From Hybos culiciformis (taxonomy: Eukaryota > Arthropoda > Insecta > Diptera > Hybotidae), in contig OZ023273.1 of the NCBI GenBank assembly GCA_964007475.1, positions 105,770,485-105,834,484 on the forward strand: a stretch of 64,000 nucleotides of DNA, in the 5' to 3' direction. The notes under the pieces were generated by a model. The model saw nothing but the letters and a program-made list of their open reading frames with translations, did no database searches and had not been told where the DNA came from. The position numbers and the translations under genes were made by a program. Positions 11,581 to 22,184 of the stretch are shown piece after piece (positions within the stretch are counted from its first letter, which is position 1; the number at the start of each line of letters is the position of its first letter).

Positions 11581-11790
11581 CACACGAAGCAGTTATAGGA
11601 ACTGCCGAAAGAAGTTAATACTTCAAACTATAAAATAACAGTGTCTACAAATAATGGACTGCTCAGTAATTAAAATAAAAATCAGTCCATCGGTCGAAAA
11701 GCAGTCCATTATTTGTAGCCACTGTTATTTCATAGTTTAAAGATTTTAAGTATTAACTTCTTTCGGCAGTTTCTATGACTGCTTCGTGTG
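11581..11790. mobile_element. MITE, CACACGAAGCAGT family, copy 1
   Basis: A 210-bp inverted-repeat element: CACACGAAGCAGTTATAG at the left end and its complement ending CTGCTTCGTGTG at the right. The TIR continues inward through ACTGCCG and a GAAGTTAATACTT segment, and a second inner inverted pair (TAATGGACTGCT/AGCAGTCCATTA) makes the whole unit foldable. The ends sit in A and T runs that extend the symmetry and hide any target duplication. Related copies are at 22997-23211 and, partial, at 44976-45142. Confidence 0.85.
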
Positions 11791-11828
11791 TTTTTTTTAC
11801 ATATTTTGAGCCGGGAAGACTTTAACTT

Positions 11829-11897
11829 TAGCTCCCTACCCAAAATTTTTGGTCAGGAATCTTTGTTTCACAGGAGCTACCTATTTTGAAAAAAATT
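11829..11897 (-). repeat. Single diverged monomer of the 108-bp satellite
   Basis: On the minus strand this has the satellite's layout in order: a TAGGTAGCTCC-type box, a degraded linker, a run matching the AAAATTTTGGGT box, and GGGAGCT. It is one unit long and isolated, about 30 kb from the main array at 42410-44975, and diverged from it. Confidence 0.6.
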
Positions 11898-11994
11898 GTT
11901 GGTTGTATTTTATCAAAAGAATTTGGTATGAATATAAAAGTAATATACTTTCAATTATATACATATTTCAATTATTCATACTAGATTTTTGCTC

Positions 11995-12080
11995 TCTTCG
12001 AACTTGTGTTCTTAGCATTGTTGGCGGATTGCAATGCGAGGGGCACAGGTTTGAACCCAGAAGAAAGCATAATATAATTT
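11995..12080 (+). repeat. tRNA-derived SINE-like fragment
   Basis: The segment GTTGGCGGATTGCAATGC followed by ACAGGTTTGAACCCAGAAG matches the 3' two-thirds of the tRNA-like unit at 57857-57927, including a B-box-like GGTTTGAACCC. The A-box half is missing, and the sequence runs into A-rich DNA. Confidence 0.55.
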
Positions 12081-12295
12081 AATAAAAAATATAAACTAAT
12101 AAATAAATTCTAATAAATAACCACTCATATTTTTGTGTACATTTTTCAAATTCGAGTCTCGATCGTATTTTGAGTATTCTTAATCTCATATAAGAAGTAT
12201 TAACTTCAAAAATAATGCCCCTCAATAAAATTCTTTATCGTACATTTACATATATAACTCATTGGGGAAATATGAAATGTTCGACACATTTAGGA
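12081..12295. other. Gene-free AT-rich spacer
   Basis: Nothing recognised between the SINE fragment and the CT-rich minisatellite. A methionine frame from 12215 simply runs into the minisatellite. Confidence 0.6.
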
Positions 12296-12566
12296 CATTT
12301 AGGCCCTCACTTCCGCCATGACTTCCGCCCTCACTTCCACCTTCACGTCCGCCCTCACGTCCGCCCTCACTTCCACCCGCACTTCCTCCCTCACTTCCTC
12401 CCTCACTTCGGCCCTCACTTCCGCCTTCACTTCCACCCTCACTTCCACCCTCACTTCCACCCTCACTTCCACCCTCACTTCCGCCCTCACTTCTACCCTC
12501 ACTTTCGCCCTCAATTTCGCCCTCACTTCCCCCTCACTTCTGCCCTCACTTCCGCCCTCACTTCCG
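12296..12566. repeat. CT-rich 12-bp minisatellite
   Basis: About 22 copies of a 12-bp unit close to CCCTCACTTCCR, read on the plus strand. Because 12 is a multiple of three, every frame stays open and both strands show artefactual proteins (His/Pro/Phe- or Arg/Glu/Val-rich). The array ends exactly where the GACCT-family element at 12565 begins, replacing that element's 5' terminus. Confidence 0.95.
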
Positions 12567-13402
12567 CGTCACCAGCGCGATAGTAAAATCGGTTTTTAGC
12601 TAATCGCAAAAGCGCCAAATTTGTCACGAAAAGTGAGAGCTACCACATTTTGATAGTCACGCGCGCATTTTCTTCCACAAAAAATGATATTTCTCTCACT
12701 GTACTTTAATGGGTGACTAGTATAAAAAATAAGAAAATTCAGCAAAATAAGAAAAACTTTCCCTCTAATTTTTAAAATCCATGTGCGGTACAAAATGCAA
12801 TGTGGGCAAATCTTTGAAATTAAAAAAAAAATTGGACAAATTTTAACCAAAAAATTTTTTTAATATAACTTTATTGTTCAACATTTTTTTTTATTTGTTT
12901 TGGTATAAGTGGATGGAAAAAATATAAATAAAAAGTCTTACTTAGTTAAATATCCAAATAGTGCCTCCAATGGCGAAAAAAGGCACATACTTATGGATAA
13001 AGAAAATGTAAATAAATGTGTTGCCAAAACAGTCAATAGACATGACTTCAAGTAAACTGGGTGCATTTACGAAATAAAAATGATGACAAACTTATTTGCT
13101 CTGATAAAAACAAAAATAGTTTGCATTATTTCTCCTTAAAAAAAATATTTTGCATTATTTCTAATGAGCAAATCAAATGGATGAGTGGGCAAATGGCCTT
13201 TTTTATCAGGGCGGCCGCCCGCGCGCCCAGCTTAGAGGGAACGTTGGCTCTTGAGTATTATTTAAAAAAAATTCCATTGAATAATGAGAGTTTTGTGTAG
13301 GAATTAAGATGTTTGCGCAGTAAATTTTCACGCCGTATTTGTGACTAGCAAAATAAGCTTATTTGAAAAATGTGAGATGACGCGAATAGCTAAATTGAGG
13401 TC
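12565..13402. mobile_element. GACCT-family TIR element, copy A (5' end lost)
   Basis: Shares two long blocks with the intact copy at 46998-47744: the 5' block (GCGTCACCAGCGCGATAGTA onward, 12565-12760) and the 3' block (GAATTAAGATGTTTGCGCAG to GCTAAATTGAGGTC, 13303-13402). The terminal ~25 bp on the left are missing and replaced by the CT minisatellite. The interior (12760-13300) differs from copy B and includes a GC-rich patch at 13209-13231. It lacks the small MITE found in copy B, so it supplies the empty site (GCAGTAAATTTTCAC at about 13318). No transposase frame is recognised. Confidence 0.8.
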
Positions 13403-13510
13403 ATTTTCATTAAAATAATTTCACTCGAACCTATTACACAAGGGAACAATTCCACTAAACATCATTAACTTTATTTTAATATATTTTCCGATGTATATTA
13501 ATGTTCCAAT

Positions 13511-13827
13511 CAAAAAGCATGTATATAAAGAGGAATCAGTCCCATACAAAAAATAGAATTAAAATAGTGAAACAAAAAATCCATATCACAACCCCATGAG
13601 CTTTTTTTTGTATTTTTTGAGAATTCCACTCTCACAAAAGCTTTTAAAACTTTCAAAATTGCATAGAACTGTTGTTATTTTGAAAGTTTTAAAAGCTTTC
13701 GTGAGAGTGGAATTCTCAAAAAATACAAAAAAAAAGCTCATGGGGTTGTGATATGGATTTTTTGTTTCACTATTTTAATTCTTTTTTTTTGTATGGGACT
13801 GATTCCTCTTTATATACATGCTTTTTG
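13511..13827. mobile_element. Foldback MITE with near-perfect 150-bp arms and 8-bp target duplication
   Basis: Bases 13511-13659 are the reverse complement of 13677-13827 with only a few mismatches, separated by a 17-base loop. The element begins CAAAAAGCATG and ends CATGCTTTTTG. It is flanked by the direct repeat GTTCCAAT at 13503-13510 and 13828-13835, an 8-bp target-site duplication as made by hAT-type transposases. It has no coding capacity. Transcription in either direction would give a long hairpin RNA. Confidence 0.92.
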
Positions 13828-13835
13828 GTTCCAAT

Positions 13836-14167
13836 TAAGGCTCTTTAAGGCAACCGTTAATCTTGATCGATTTTTGTTAGGCAACCCGTAGTTCCATCGT
13901 GGGTTTGCAAGTTGGATTGGCCAATCCGAGAAACTTTAGAGGTATGACTTCAATAACAATTTTACAATAACAATTTTACAAAAAAAAATAATTTGTTGTT
14001 GACCAAATAATATATTTCGGTGGTGGGTTCGGTATAGTGGGATTTTTAAATTTAACACTAAAATCTAAATTATAATAATTATTAATTAATAATTTCGTTA
14101 AAAAAATAGATCTGAAATAAAAAAATGGATAGAAAAAAAAATTAAAAAAACAAATTTTTTTTATTAT
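13836..14167. other. Gene-free spacer
   Basis: No gene seen. A moderately GC-richer stretch (13840-13960) followed by A/T runs; origin unknown. Confidence 0.6.
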
Positions 14168-14169
14168 TA

Positions 14170-14414
14170 CCCTCTAAGAAAAGCATCACGAAACCTTATC
14201 GAGGCGAAGTCCATAGCTTATAATTGACTCCGTATGCGTACCGATTTGGCGATACGAAAACGAGCCGCAAACGTAAATGTTAGAATAGTTTCTGGCTCGT
14301 TTTCGTGCCGTAGTTTTTTATATGAAAGTTTATGCAAGAGGTTACTGAAATGGCGTTACGCACTCGATTCGTTTTCGATACGCAAAACGCGGTAGATTAA
14401 TTTTCCTTAGAGGG
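14170..14414. mobile_element. MITE with CCCTCTAAG termini, TA target duplication (245 bp)
   Basis: Starts CCCTCTAAGAAAA and ends TTTTCCTTAGAGGG, with TA on both sides (14168-14169, 14415-14416). The interior has a pair of inverted segments (ACGAAAACGAGCC / GGCTCGTTTTCGT) that would extend pairing. No coding sequence. Confidence 0.75.
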
Positions 14415-14679
14415 TATATGTATTTAATAAGATTCGAAAAATGAAAATTATAGCTTATTTATATTTTTATGATCTGTGTGTGGATGTTTGTTCGCTGCTG
14501 ATGGGCTATTATAATGTAGGTGATACGCGTTCAATTAAAATAGTTTTTGCAAATTAATAAACGAAATCATCTTCAAACAATTTAATAATAATAATATAGC
14601 AATTCTATAGCAGTAGATATAAAAGAATTCGAAATAGCAATAGAAAAATATGTAATATGAAATTAATGAAAATAAACCT

Positions 14680-15460
14680 ATGAATTCAATAAGAATCGTA
14701 TCATATAATGTGCATGGTTTAGCAGGCAAAAACTTGCACCCTGATTTTTTTAAATATATAAAGGAGTGTGATATAATATTATTGCATGAAACACATGTGA
14801 CCCCTATGAATTATGTATGAACACTTTTTTAAAGAATTTAAACTCGTATGGGAGCCTGCAACAAAAAATAGTGTTTTTGGAAGAGCAATTGGTGGTGGAC
14901 TTTATGGTTACAAACTGGATTTAAAAGATAAGAATGTCAAGGCGGTATTTAAAATAAAAAGTGATTTAAATATTACTACAAATAGATTATTTACGATAAT
15001 TCCTGCTTATCTTAGGGGTGAAACGTGGCCAACAGAATTTGAGAATTTAAATACTCTTTTCAATGAAAACGAATTGGTAAATCCTATACTGATGGGTGAT
15101 TTGAATGTAAGGATTGGGATAGAACAGCAGTTTATTGAAGAAAGTATTACATCAGACAATATAAGCATAAGATTAACAAGAAACTCAAAAGATAACATAA
15201 TCAACCGCAGGGGGAAAAACTTCATAAATTTTGCAAATGATAAAGGGTTATTAATATTAAATGGTCGTGTAAAAAGTGATGAGCAGGGAGAAATGACGTA
15301 TATTTCAACAATGGGTACATCAGTCAATGATATATGTGCAGTAACTCTGGATGCAACACCTTTTGTAGCAGAATTCTCGGTAGGGGAAAAAATTTGGTCC
15401 GAAAAAATTTGGCCTATAGAATTGAAGATTGATTTTATTGTGGATAGTTTCAAAACTTAA
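14680..15460 (+). pseudogene. APE-type endonuclease of the (ATT)n-tailed non-LTR element
   Basis: Begins at ATG 14680 with MNSIRIVSYNVHGL, whose SYNVHGL carries the conserved Asn, then IILLHETH with the conserved Glu. A stop at about 14819 is bypassed by a frameshift into the 14813-15460 frame, which carries IIPAYLRGE, PILMGDLNVRIG (the GDxN motif) and SVNDICAV. The expected SDH motif near the end is degraded to SEKIWPIEL. It would have cut target DNA for target-primed reverse transcription. The frameshift and the altered SDH make it inactive. Confidence 0.85.
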
Positions 15461-15469
15461 AAGCTAAAT

Positions 15470-17876
15470 TTAGTACCGAAAATTATATGTAAACCGAGGG
15501 ACGTAAACAAATATAAAGAAAAACTAGAAGAAAAAGTTAATGATCTAAGTGTAAATACTATCACGTCAGAAATTTCGGCTGAGATGCTTACTACCTTAAT
15601 AAAACAGTCGGTGGTACCACAACAAAATAAAAAAAGATCACAATTCTATCAAAAATGGTTCGATGTATCCTGCCATAATGCAAGAACAAAATCTTTTAAA
15701 TTTTTAAAATTATGGAGAAAAACTGGAGATTATAGTTTAAAGGAAAAATATCAAGCTGATAATTTAAAATACAAGTATATTTGTGAAAGAAAACAAAAAG
15801 AATATTACAATAATTTGGAAATAAAAATAAATCAAATTAAAGATACAAAAGATTGGTGGAGATTAGTGAAAGAAATTAAGTACACAGAATTTAAATCGGT
15901 ACTGAACTTGGTCCACAGGAATTTAGAGACTGTTTTGAAAAACTTCTTAATCCTCCTCTTTTAGCGGCTGATATACAATATGCTGAACCAATGGTAAATG
16001 ACGTAGATCTTGATTGCAATATAACACTAGATGAAATAAAAAAGGTACTAGATAATGTTAAATTAAATAAAGCTCCGGGGGAAGATAGAATCCCTTAGGA
16101 ACGCTCCACAAAACTTTCTAGAGTTATTGGCAAAAATGTATGACATAATGTTATCAACTGGAAAAGTAGAAGATAGCTTTGTGCAAACGTTAATTTTTCC
16201 TCTTCTTAAAAGTAAAGATCCTAGTGAAGTACAGAATTATCGTGGCATCTCATTCATGAATTGTATAGTTAAGATTTTAATGGGAATTTTGCACAACCGA
16301 CTAAGTAAATGGGTAGACAAGAATCAAATTTTAAATGAGTTCCAAGCTGGTTTTAGAAAAGGATACTCAACGGTCGACAACATATACAACTTAACAAGTA
16401 CAGTTAAGATAAAACATGAAAAAAAAAAAAGGTGTATGGTTTTTTCGTGGATTTAAAATCCGCGTTTGACTGCATTGATAGAAAATCTTTATTTTTCAAA
16501 CCAAGCAATATGGGTGTATCTACAAAATTTTTTGAATTTATTAAAGAGTTTATATACGGGAACTAGGTGTAAAGTTTGGAATGGAAATGAGTTATCAGAT
16601 GATTTTGAAACAAAAATGGATGTTAAACAGGGATGTCTGCTAAGTCCACTGCTTTTCGCATTGATGCTAAATGATTTGCATAATTTTATTGGTGGTGGTG
16701 TGATTATTAATCAAGTTTTGATTTGAGTTTTGATGTATGCTGATGACATTATAATTTTAGCAGATGATATTAAAGTATTGCCAGATATGATATTTAAATT
16801 GGAAGAATATTGCAGGTTCTGGAATCTTAAAGATAACCTAGAAAAGTCTAAAATAATGATATTTAGAAAAGCTGGAAAAAATGCTCAAGCTGAGAAGTGG
16901 TTCTTTTGTGAAGAAATTTTAATTGTAAATAAATACAAATATCTTGGAGTTATTATTACACCAGCTTTAGTGTTAACAGATTTCCTTAAAGAAAGAGATG
17001 CTAAGACAAAGTCGAGTATAAACTTTACATGGAGAAACTTAATTGGTTAAGCTATCATCAAAGTATAATGTGTTTAAGGCGGTAACAAGGGCAATATATT
17101 GTTATGCGGCTCAAGTGTGGGGATATTCGTATTTCAATAAGGTTGACAAACTGAAGAGATACTTCATAAAAAAGGTGTTTGGATTACCAGAATTCACACC
17201 AACTTATATAATTAATTTAGAAACAGGTATACCAGAAATGCACCTTTACACGTTAGAGTTAAATATGAACTACATAATAAAAACATTGTTTAAGTATGAT
17301 GATCATAGACTACCACATAGACTATCTAAGAAAATTCTAGATAAAGAAATATATTGGTTTTCAGAATGGAAAACTTTGTGTAGAGATTCTGATATAGGAT
17401 GGGATAAAGAACATTTAAATGAAGAAAGTTGGTATGAAAACTCAAAAAAATTATTGGTATACCTAACAAATCAACAAATCAACAGAAATTTATTAGAAGC
17501 GCAGAATAGCAGTCATGGTTGGTACAGCCAATTGGATCATGGTGTAGGTTATACTTATTTTAATGATATATATGAGAGAACGCAAATTGGATGGATATTT
17601 AAAATAAGAGCAGGGTTAGTTGGAGTTAATGCAAATAGATATAGAGAAGGAGTTAGAAGAAACTGTTCAATGTGCAATCTGGGAGAAGAGGAGTCGGTGA
17701 TTCACTTTGTGGGGCGGTGTCCAATGCTAAAAGAATTGAGATTAGTGTACTTTGGAAAAAACATAATGGAGGAGCATGAAGTTGTAAATGTTTGGGATGG
17801 AAGAACAGATGGGAAATGGAATTTATTATCTAAATTTGTAAATAAGGCTTTTTGGTATAAAGAAAAAACATCGTAG
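15470..17876 (+). pseudogene. Reverse transcriptase and C-terminal domain of the (ATT)n-tailed non-LTR element
   Basis: Follows the endonuclease in several frames: a lysine-rich pre-RT linker (15584-15964); KAPGED (about 16070); QNYRGISFMN and EFQAGFRKGYSTVDNI (16127-16456); a VDLKSAFD-like segment at about 16447 that crosses a frame break; MDVKQGCLLSPLLFAL (16466-16726); MYADDIIILADD, the YADD catalytic motif (16730-17050); and a 277-residue C-terminal frame (17043-17876) with NCSMCNLGEEESVIHFVGRC, a CCHC-like motif typical of the 3' end of such pol proteins. At least four frame breaks exclude function. Confidence 0.88.
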
Positions 17877-18076
17877 ATGAATTTAATTTTTAATTGTAAA
17901 ACATGTTTGATTTGAATAGCGAAATTTATTTAAACTTAGAACTTATTTAACTCTCCGCAACAGACGACAATTTGTCACAGTTGTAAAGTTTTGTAATTCG
18001 AAAAAAATGTATTTTTTATATAATTTTTTAATTGGAATGTTAATTTGTACAATTTATTTTTTTAAAATAAACAAAA

Positions 18077-18170
<94 letters not shown>
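18077..18170. repeat. (ATT)n microsatellite, 3' tail of the non-LTR element
   Basis: About 31 uninterrupted ATT units directly after AATAAACAAAAC. Its position between the 3' UTR and the target duplication shows it is the retrotransposon's own tail, possibly expanded later. Confidence 0.95.
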
Positions 18171-18180
18171 GCAATTCTTG

Positions 18181-19330
18181 TAAAACAATTATTTAACATT
18201 AATCTGTTGACATGATACCAAATAATATAATTCATTCTCATGTTCAATTCAAGAACTTTTATTGAAATTTCTATAACTTAAGGCACAAAAAAAAAATCTT
18301 TTTTTATATCATTTATTGATGTATGATTCCTCAAGAAAAGGGGTTTAATATTATATGAAGTCCTCTTTGTGAAAAAAATCTTAAACTTTTTTTAATAAAA
18401 GTAAATGTTATTAACCCTAGCTTGGAACCTTGGAATAGGTAGGTACGGAAATTATTTTTGCAAAAGAGGTTTGCAATTGTACATACCTTTATACATTTTT
18501 TCTTAATTTTCTTTGTATATCTTCGCTATTTACGTTGTTATACCAATTATACTTTTTTAATTTTTTCAACCGAATTATAAAAACATTGGTACAAAAATAT
18601 TTTCTAAACCTAAAACTACAAACGTTAGAAGAATAAAGTAAGAACATTTTAAACTCAAATAAAATATTTATATCGATACTAAAAAAAAACAATATTTTTA
18701 AAATTTTAGAAACAAAAATAAATGTTGATCTTAGGATTCCTCTTCTTAGGCCTACATTTTAATCTTCCGATTTTGAGATTAATTTTCATCATTCCATCTG
18801 GCTGATTCTGATCTATATTTTTGTGTTTTCATATTATCTCCATCATTTGTATTTAAAATATATAATATATGTCCTGATTTTAATCACCATTACTTGGATC
18901 TGATTTAAGATGTCGAGGTTTAAGTCTACCCATTTAAAACCTTATCATAATTAATGATGAATACATATTAGATGAAGACTCTAAAAATATGGCTGCTTGC
19001 ATTCCTGGAACTACTGGACTCAACTGAGATTTTGGGCCCGTCAACAAATGAAAAGTCCAGATCTATTAAGTTGGATTAAAAGATATAAAATTAGTAATCG
19101 CTTGCACTCGGAATTCGGGTAAAAATACTTTTTCTTTAATTTTGATGACCAATACTTATTTTTTGTGTTATTAACACAGCGGTCTGTTTCATTTTGAAAA
19201 ATCAAATAAGACCGCGAAAAAAAATTTATGGAAGGGCTAATATAAATATATAAAAATAAATTAGACCGCAACAAAAAACGTCGTGACCCTTTTTTTAACA
19301 TACATACACAGGCGGATTCAGTTTATCCCC
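18181..19330. other. Gene-free AT-rich region
   Basis: No supported gene or element boundary. A short inverted pair with GCGGTCT/AGACCGC near 19179-19215 resembles one near 33058-33125. Otherwise only A/T runs. Confidence 0.5.
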
Positions 19331-19691
19331 CCATGTATTAAACTTTAATTAAAAAATGCGTTCAATTTGAATGAGGCAATGCAAATATAAAATTATTCTT
19401 TTTTTCCAAATTAGGTGAACTATAATTATTTAGGAACTTTATCCAAAAATATTCGAATCCTGCCGATTTACTAATATTCCCTATGAAAAAATAATGCTGA
19501 AATTCACTTGATAATAAAAAAAAAGTTGGATTTTCGAAATTGAAGCGAAATACAAAAAAAAAAAATGTTTTTTGGTGTTTTTGGGGTATTTTATCGTACC
19601 CCATTACAGATTTTGGAAATGGGGTATTTCAGGAAAATTTAATCAAAAATGGGGTAGCCTACCCCAGAAAGGGGTATGTCTGGTCACCCTA
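19331..19691 (-). mobile_element. hAT element fragment, inverted copy
   Basis: Reverse complement of the right part of the hAT at 26999-27359. It ends with the terminal repeat GGTCACCCTA at 19682-19691, followed by GTACCATT, the complement of the 8-bp target duplication AATGGTAC seen at 26991. Flanking DNA to about 19835 also matches 26860-26990, so this is a copy of the same insertion carried by a segmental duplication, not a second insertion. The left part beyond 19331 is missing. Confidence 0.8.
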
Positions 19692-20104
19692 GTACCATTA
19701 TACATGTGAATACTTTGAAATGAAAGGAACATATTAATACAATAACATAAAATTATAATATAGTATTATAAAAAAAAATAAAAATTAAGTTTTTCCAAAC
19801 ATTTCTTAATTACAGAATTATTCGTATTTATAAATTTGGATATAAAAAAAATCTAAATTTTCGCTCACTATATCAATTTCAGAATTTATAGCGTAAGTTT
19901 CAATTGTTCCTATTTTATCGAAAATTTTTTTAGGAATAGAAAAACGAAAACAACATTGATTTCGAAGAATAAAAAAAAGGACAAAAATAAGAAATAATTG
20001 AGATTTTTTTACTGAATCATTTAAAAAAGTATGACCTTATTTGTGATGAAATCCAGTCAAAAAAAAAAATGTCCAATCAAAAATTCCAGTTAAAAAAATG
20101 GTGT

Positions 20105-20427
20105 CTGGACAATTCATCGTAAACAATTAACCGTAAGACAATTCACCGTATGGACAATTCATCGTATGGACAATTCGCCGTATGATCAATTCATCGTATG
20201 GACAATTCACCGTATGATCTATTCACCGTATGGACAATTCACCGTATGGACAATTCATCGTATGGACAATTCACCGTATGATCAATTCACCGTATGGAAA
20301 ATTCACCGTTGTTCAATTCATCGTATGGATAATTCACCGTATGGACAATTCACCGTATGGTTAATTCATCGTATGGACAATTCACCGTATGGTTAATTCA
20401 CCGTACGGTCAATTCACCGTATAAATA
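20105..20427 (+). repeat. 16-bp minisatellite, array 1
   Basis: About 20 copies of a 16-bp unit close to ATTCACCGTATGGACA, with variants (TCGTATG, TGATCA, TGGTTA). Sixteen is not a multiple of three, so 48 bases (three units) encode a 16-residue cycle and every frame stays open. The same unit occurs inverted at 25380-25740, 25934-26125, 26755-26800 and 27870-28061. Confidence 0.95.
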
Positions 20428-20429
20428 AG

Positions 20430-20764
20430 AATAATTTTTCCATTATATTTATTTCCATGTATGGTCTACTTGGGAAAATTAATGCTTTATGTTAAATAGT
20501 TAAACAAAAACTATAGCCTACGTGTTTTCTTTCTTAACACCCTCTCTTTTACTCATTTATATTTTGTACATAAAAAACTCCTATAGGTGGATTTCCACTT
20601 CAGTTCTGAAGTCCATTTCCACTACAAAAAATCCTACATTATTGCACAAATCCATAAATCGAAAATTCCATAATTTCCTTTTCAGTTCCAAACTTCTTCA
20701 AAATTATTAATTTTTTCTATCAATATCATATGTGATCACTGATCATAAACAATAAAAAAAATCA
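20430..20764. other. Gene-free spacer
   Basis: AT-rich DNA with no recognised feature between the minisatellite and the Harbinger-like element. Confidence 0.5.
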
Positions 20765-22184
20765 GGGGCCAGATTCTATAACTATGTTGTTCAAAAAAAT
20801 GTTGCTCGAGCGACATTAATTTTAAGTTTTGCTTTCTGTAAAAAAAAAAAATGTTGTTCGAACAACATTTTTTAAGCGACATATAATTTGATGTTGTTTT
20901 CGGTTTTTTGGTTTAGAAATTAAAATTTTTTTTGGTGAATTTAGACATTTGAAAAAAAATCGTTTTAATTTAAAAAGAAAAAATTAAAAATATTAAAAAA
21001 AATTTAATAAAATGGTTAAGTGGATTAATTTTTTTATTATGGACGAGTCCGAGATTGAAAATTCAAAAAAAAAAAAAAAAGTTGAGAGAATAATGCGACG
21101 ACATCTGAGGGACTTTCAGACCCTTTCGCTGTTACCGATAAAAGGTACTTAATTTTTGCAACAATTTTAAATTATAAATTAAAATTAAATAAATAAATGT
21201 TTCCAGTTTTATACAAAGATTTCGATTATCGAAACATGCTTTCGAGTATGTTTTAAACAAAATGGATTTGGCTGAAGGAGTCCGAAGTTCTAAAGTGCCA
21301 ACAATTATAAAATTGTGTTGTTGGCTTGAGGTGCTTGGAGGTGGAGGGTTCCAGTGGACAACATCCCGCAATTATTATTATTATTTTTTTAATTTGCTGT
21401 ATGTTTGGACTACATACGTGGACCATAACACACCTACCAAACTCATACTACTTACCCAAAACCACCAAGTATCGAACATCTCTTTGTACATTTTATATAC
21501 CTAAAATCCAATAAACTTCACTTTGCCTTACAAAATATGTTAATTTAACATATTTTTACACGTTTGGAATATTCTTAACTTATTTTCATTTTCAATTTTT
21601 CCTCCATAAAAAATTTGTTGAACTCACATATTTTGTATCAAACCTTATGCACATAATATAATTGCATACTCTCTCTCTTTATTTTCGTTATTGAAATGCA
21701 ATTACCGCAAATACAAATATTCACTCATTGTAAAATGCGTCAGTATTTTACGATAAAAACTTCTTTAAAAAGATATTTCGGAAAATAAAGATAAAATTAA
21801 AATATCCAATCAAAATATAGTTTTTGATTTTTAACAATAAAATTAAAGTTAACAAATTTCTTATAAATCGATGCCGAATCGAAAATATTGAAAATATTTA
21901 TTTTTATCAAAATTTTGTAGTTAACCTTTATTACACAAGAAGCGCTACCTAACACTGCCTTCAATTTTGTTCTTTTTGACATCAATTTGATAGATATTTA
22001 AAGTAAATTATGTTATAGTTGCCGCATTTCAATTTTTTTTTTCTTAGTCGAGACTTATAGAAAACAACATTTATTTTGAAAACAACATTGCTTATAGAAA
22101 GTAAAATTTTTGTAACAACATAAAAATGTTGTTTTCAAAATGAACAATGTTGTCTTGAACAACATAGTTATAGAATTTGGCCCC
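20765..22184. mobile_element. Internally deleted PIF/Harbinger-like element (1.4 kb)
   Basis: Terminal inverted repeats: GGGGCCAGATTCTATAAC at 20765, and at the right the complement of GGGGCCAAATTCTATAAC ending 22184, followed inward on both sides by ACAACAT-rich subterminal repeats (TATGTTGTTCAA, ATGTTGTTTTC and similar). The interior keeps the N-terminal part of a transposase (21041-21380) and lacks the catalytic domain. The target duplication is unclear: the flanks (TCA / AGA) do not match, so the exact ends may be a base or two off. Confidence 0.75.
21041..21504 (+). pseudogene. Harbinger-type transposase, N-terminal fragment with an intron
   Basis: Starts MDESEIENSKKKKK and continues MRRHLRDFQTLSLLPI, then a GT...TTTCCAG interval (about 21144-21205) looks like a short intron. 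After it come FYKDFDY and, one base out of frame, LSKHAFEYVLNKMDLAEG and PTIIKLCCWLEVLGGGGFQW. This pattern matches the part of PIF/Harbinger (DDE_Tnp_4-type) transposases just before the catalytic core. After TTSRN the sequence becomes a TTA repeat and no DDE motifs follow. Consistent with a non-autonomous deletion derivative. Confidence 0.65.

Larger units (their letters stand above)
14607..18168 (+). mobile_element. Full-length non-LTR retrotransposon with (ATT)n tail and target duplication
   Basis: The sequence TATAGCAATTCT occurs immediately before the element (14595-14606) and immediately after its tail (about 18168-18178), a 12-bp target-site duplication. Between them lie a short 5' leader (14607-14679), an endonuclease frame starting at ATG 14680, the reverse transcriptase, a C-terminal Cys/His motif, a 3' UTR (17877-18076) and an ATT trinucleotide tail. 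A single long ORF and a trinucleotide 3' tail rather than poly(A) resemble I-like or RTE-like elements; the clade is uncertain. Several frameshifts and stops interrupt the ORF. Confidence 0.85.

Noticed and set aside
12215..12599. Open frames of 75-122 codons on both strands (His/Pro/Phe-rich, Arg/Glu/Val-rich)
   Set aside because: They are produced by the 12-bp CT minisatellite, whose period is a multiple of three; both strands stay open by necessity.
15007..15453. 148-codon minus-strand frame
   Set aside because: Antisense shadow of the endonuclease of the non-LTR element.
18062..18247. Poly-isoleucine frame
   Set aside because: The (ATT)n tail of the non-LTR element.
20166..20396. Open frame of repeated MDNSPYGQFTVWTIHR, also at 25397-25716 and 25924-26166
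   Set aside because: Product of the 16-bp minisatellite: three units make a 48-base cycle with no stop. No start context, splice or conservation.
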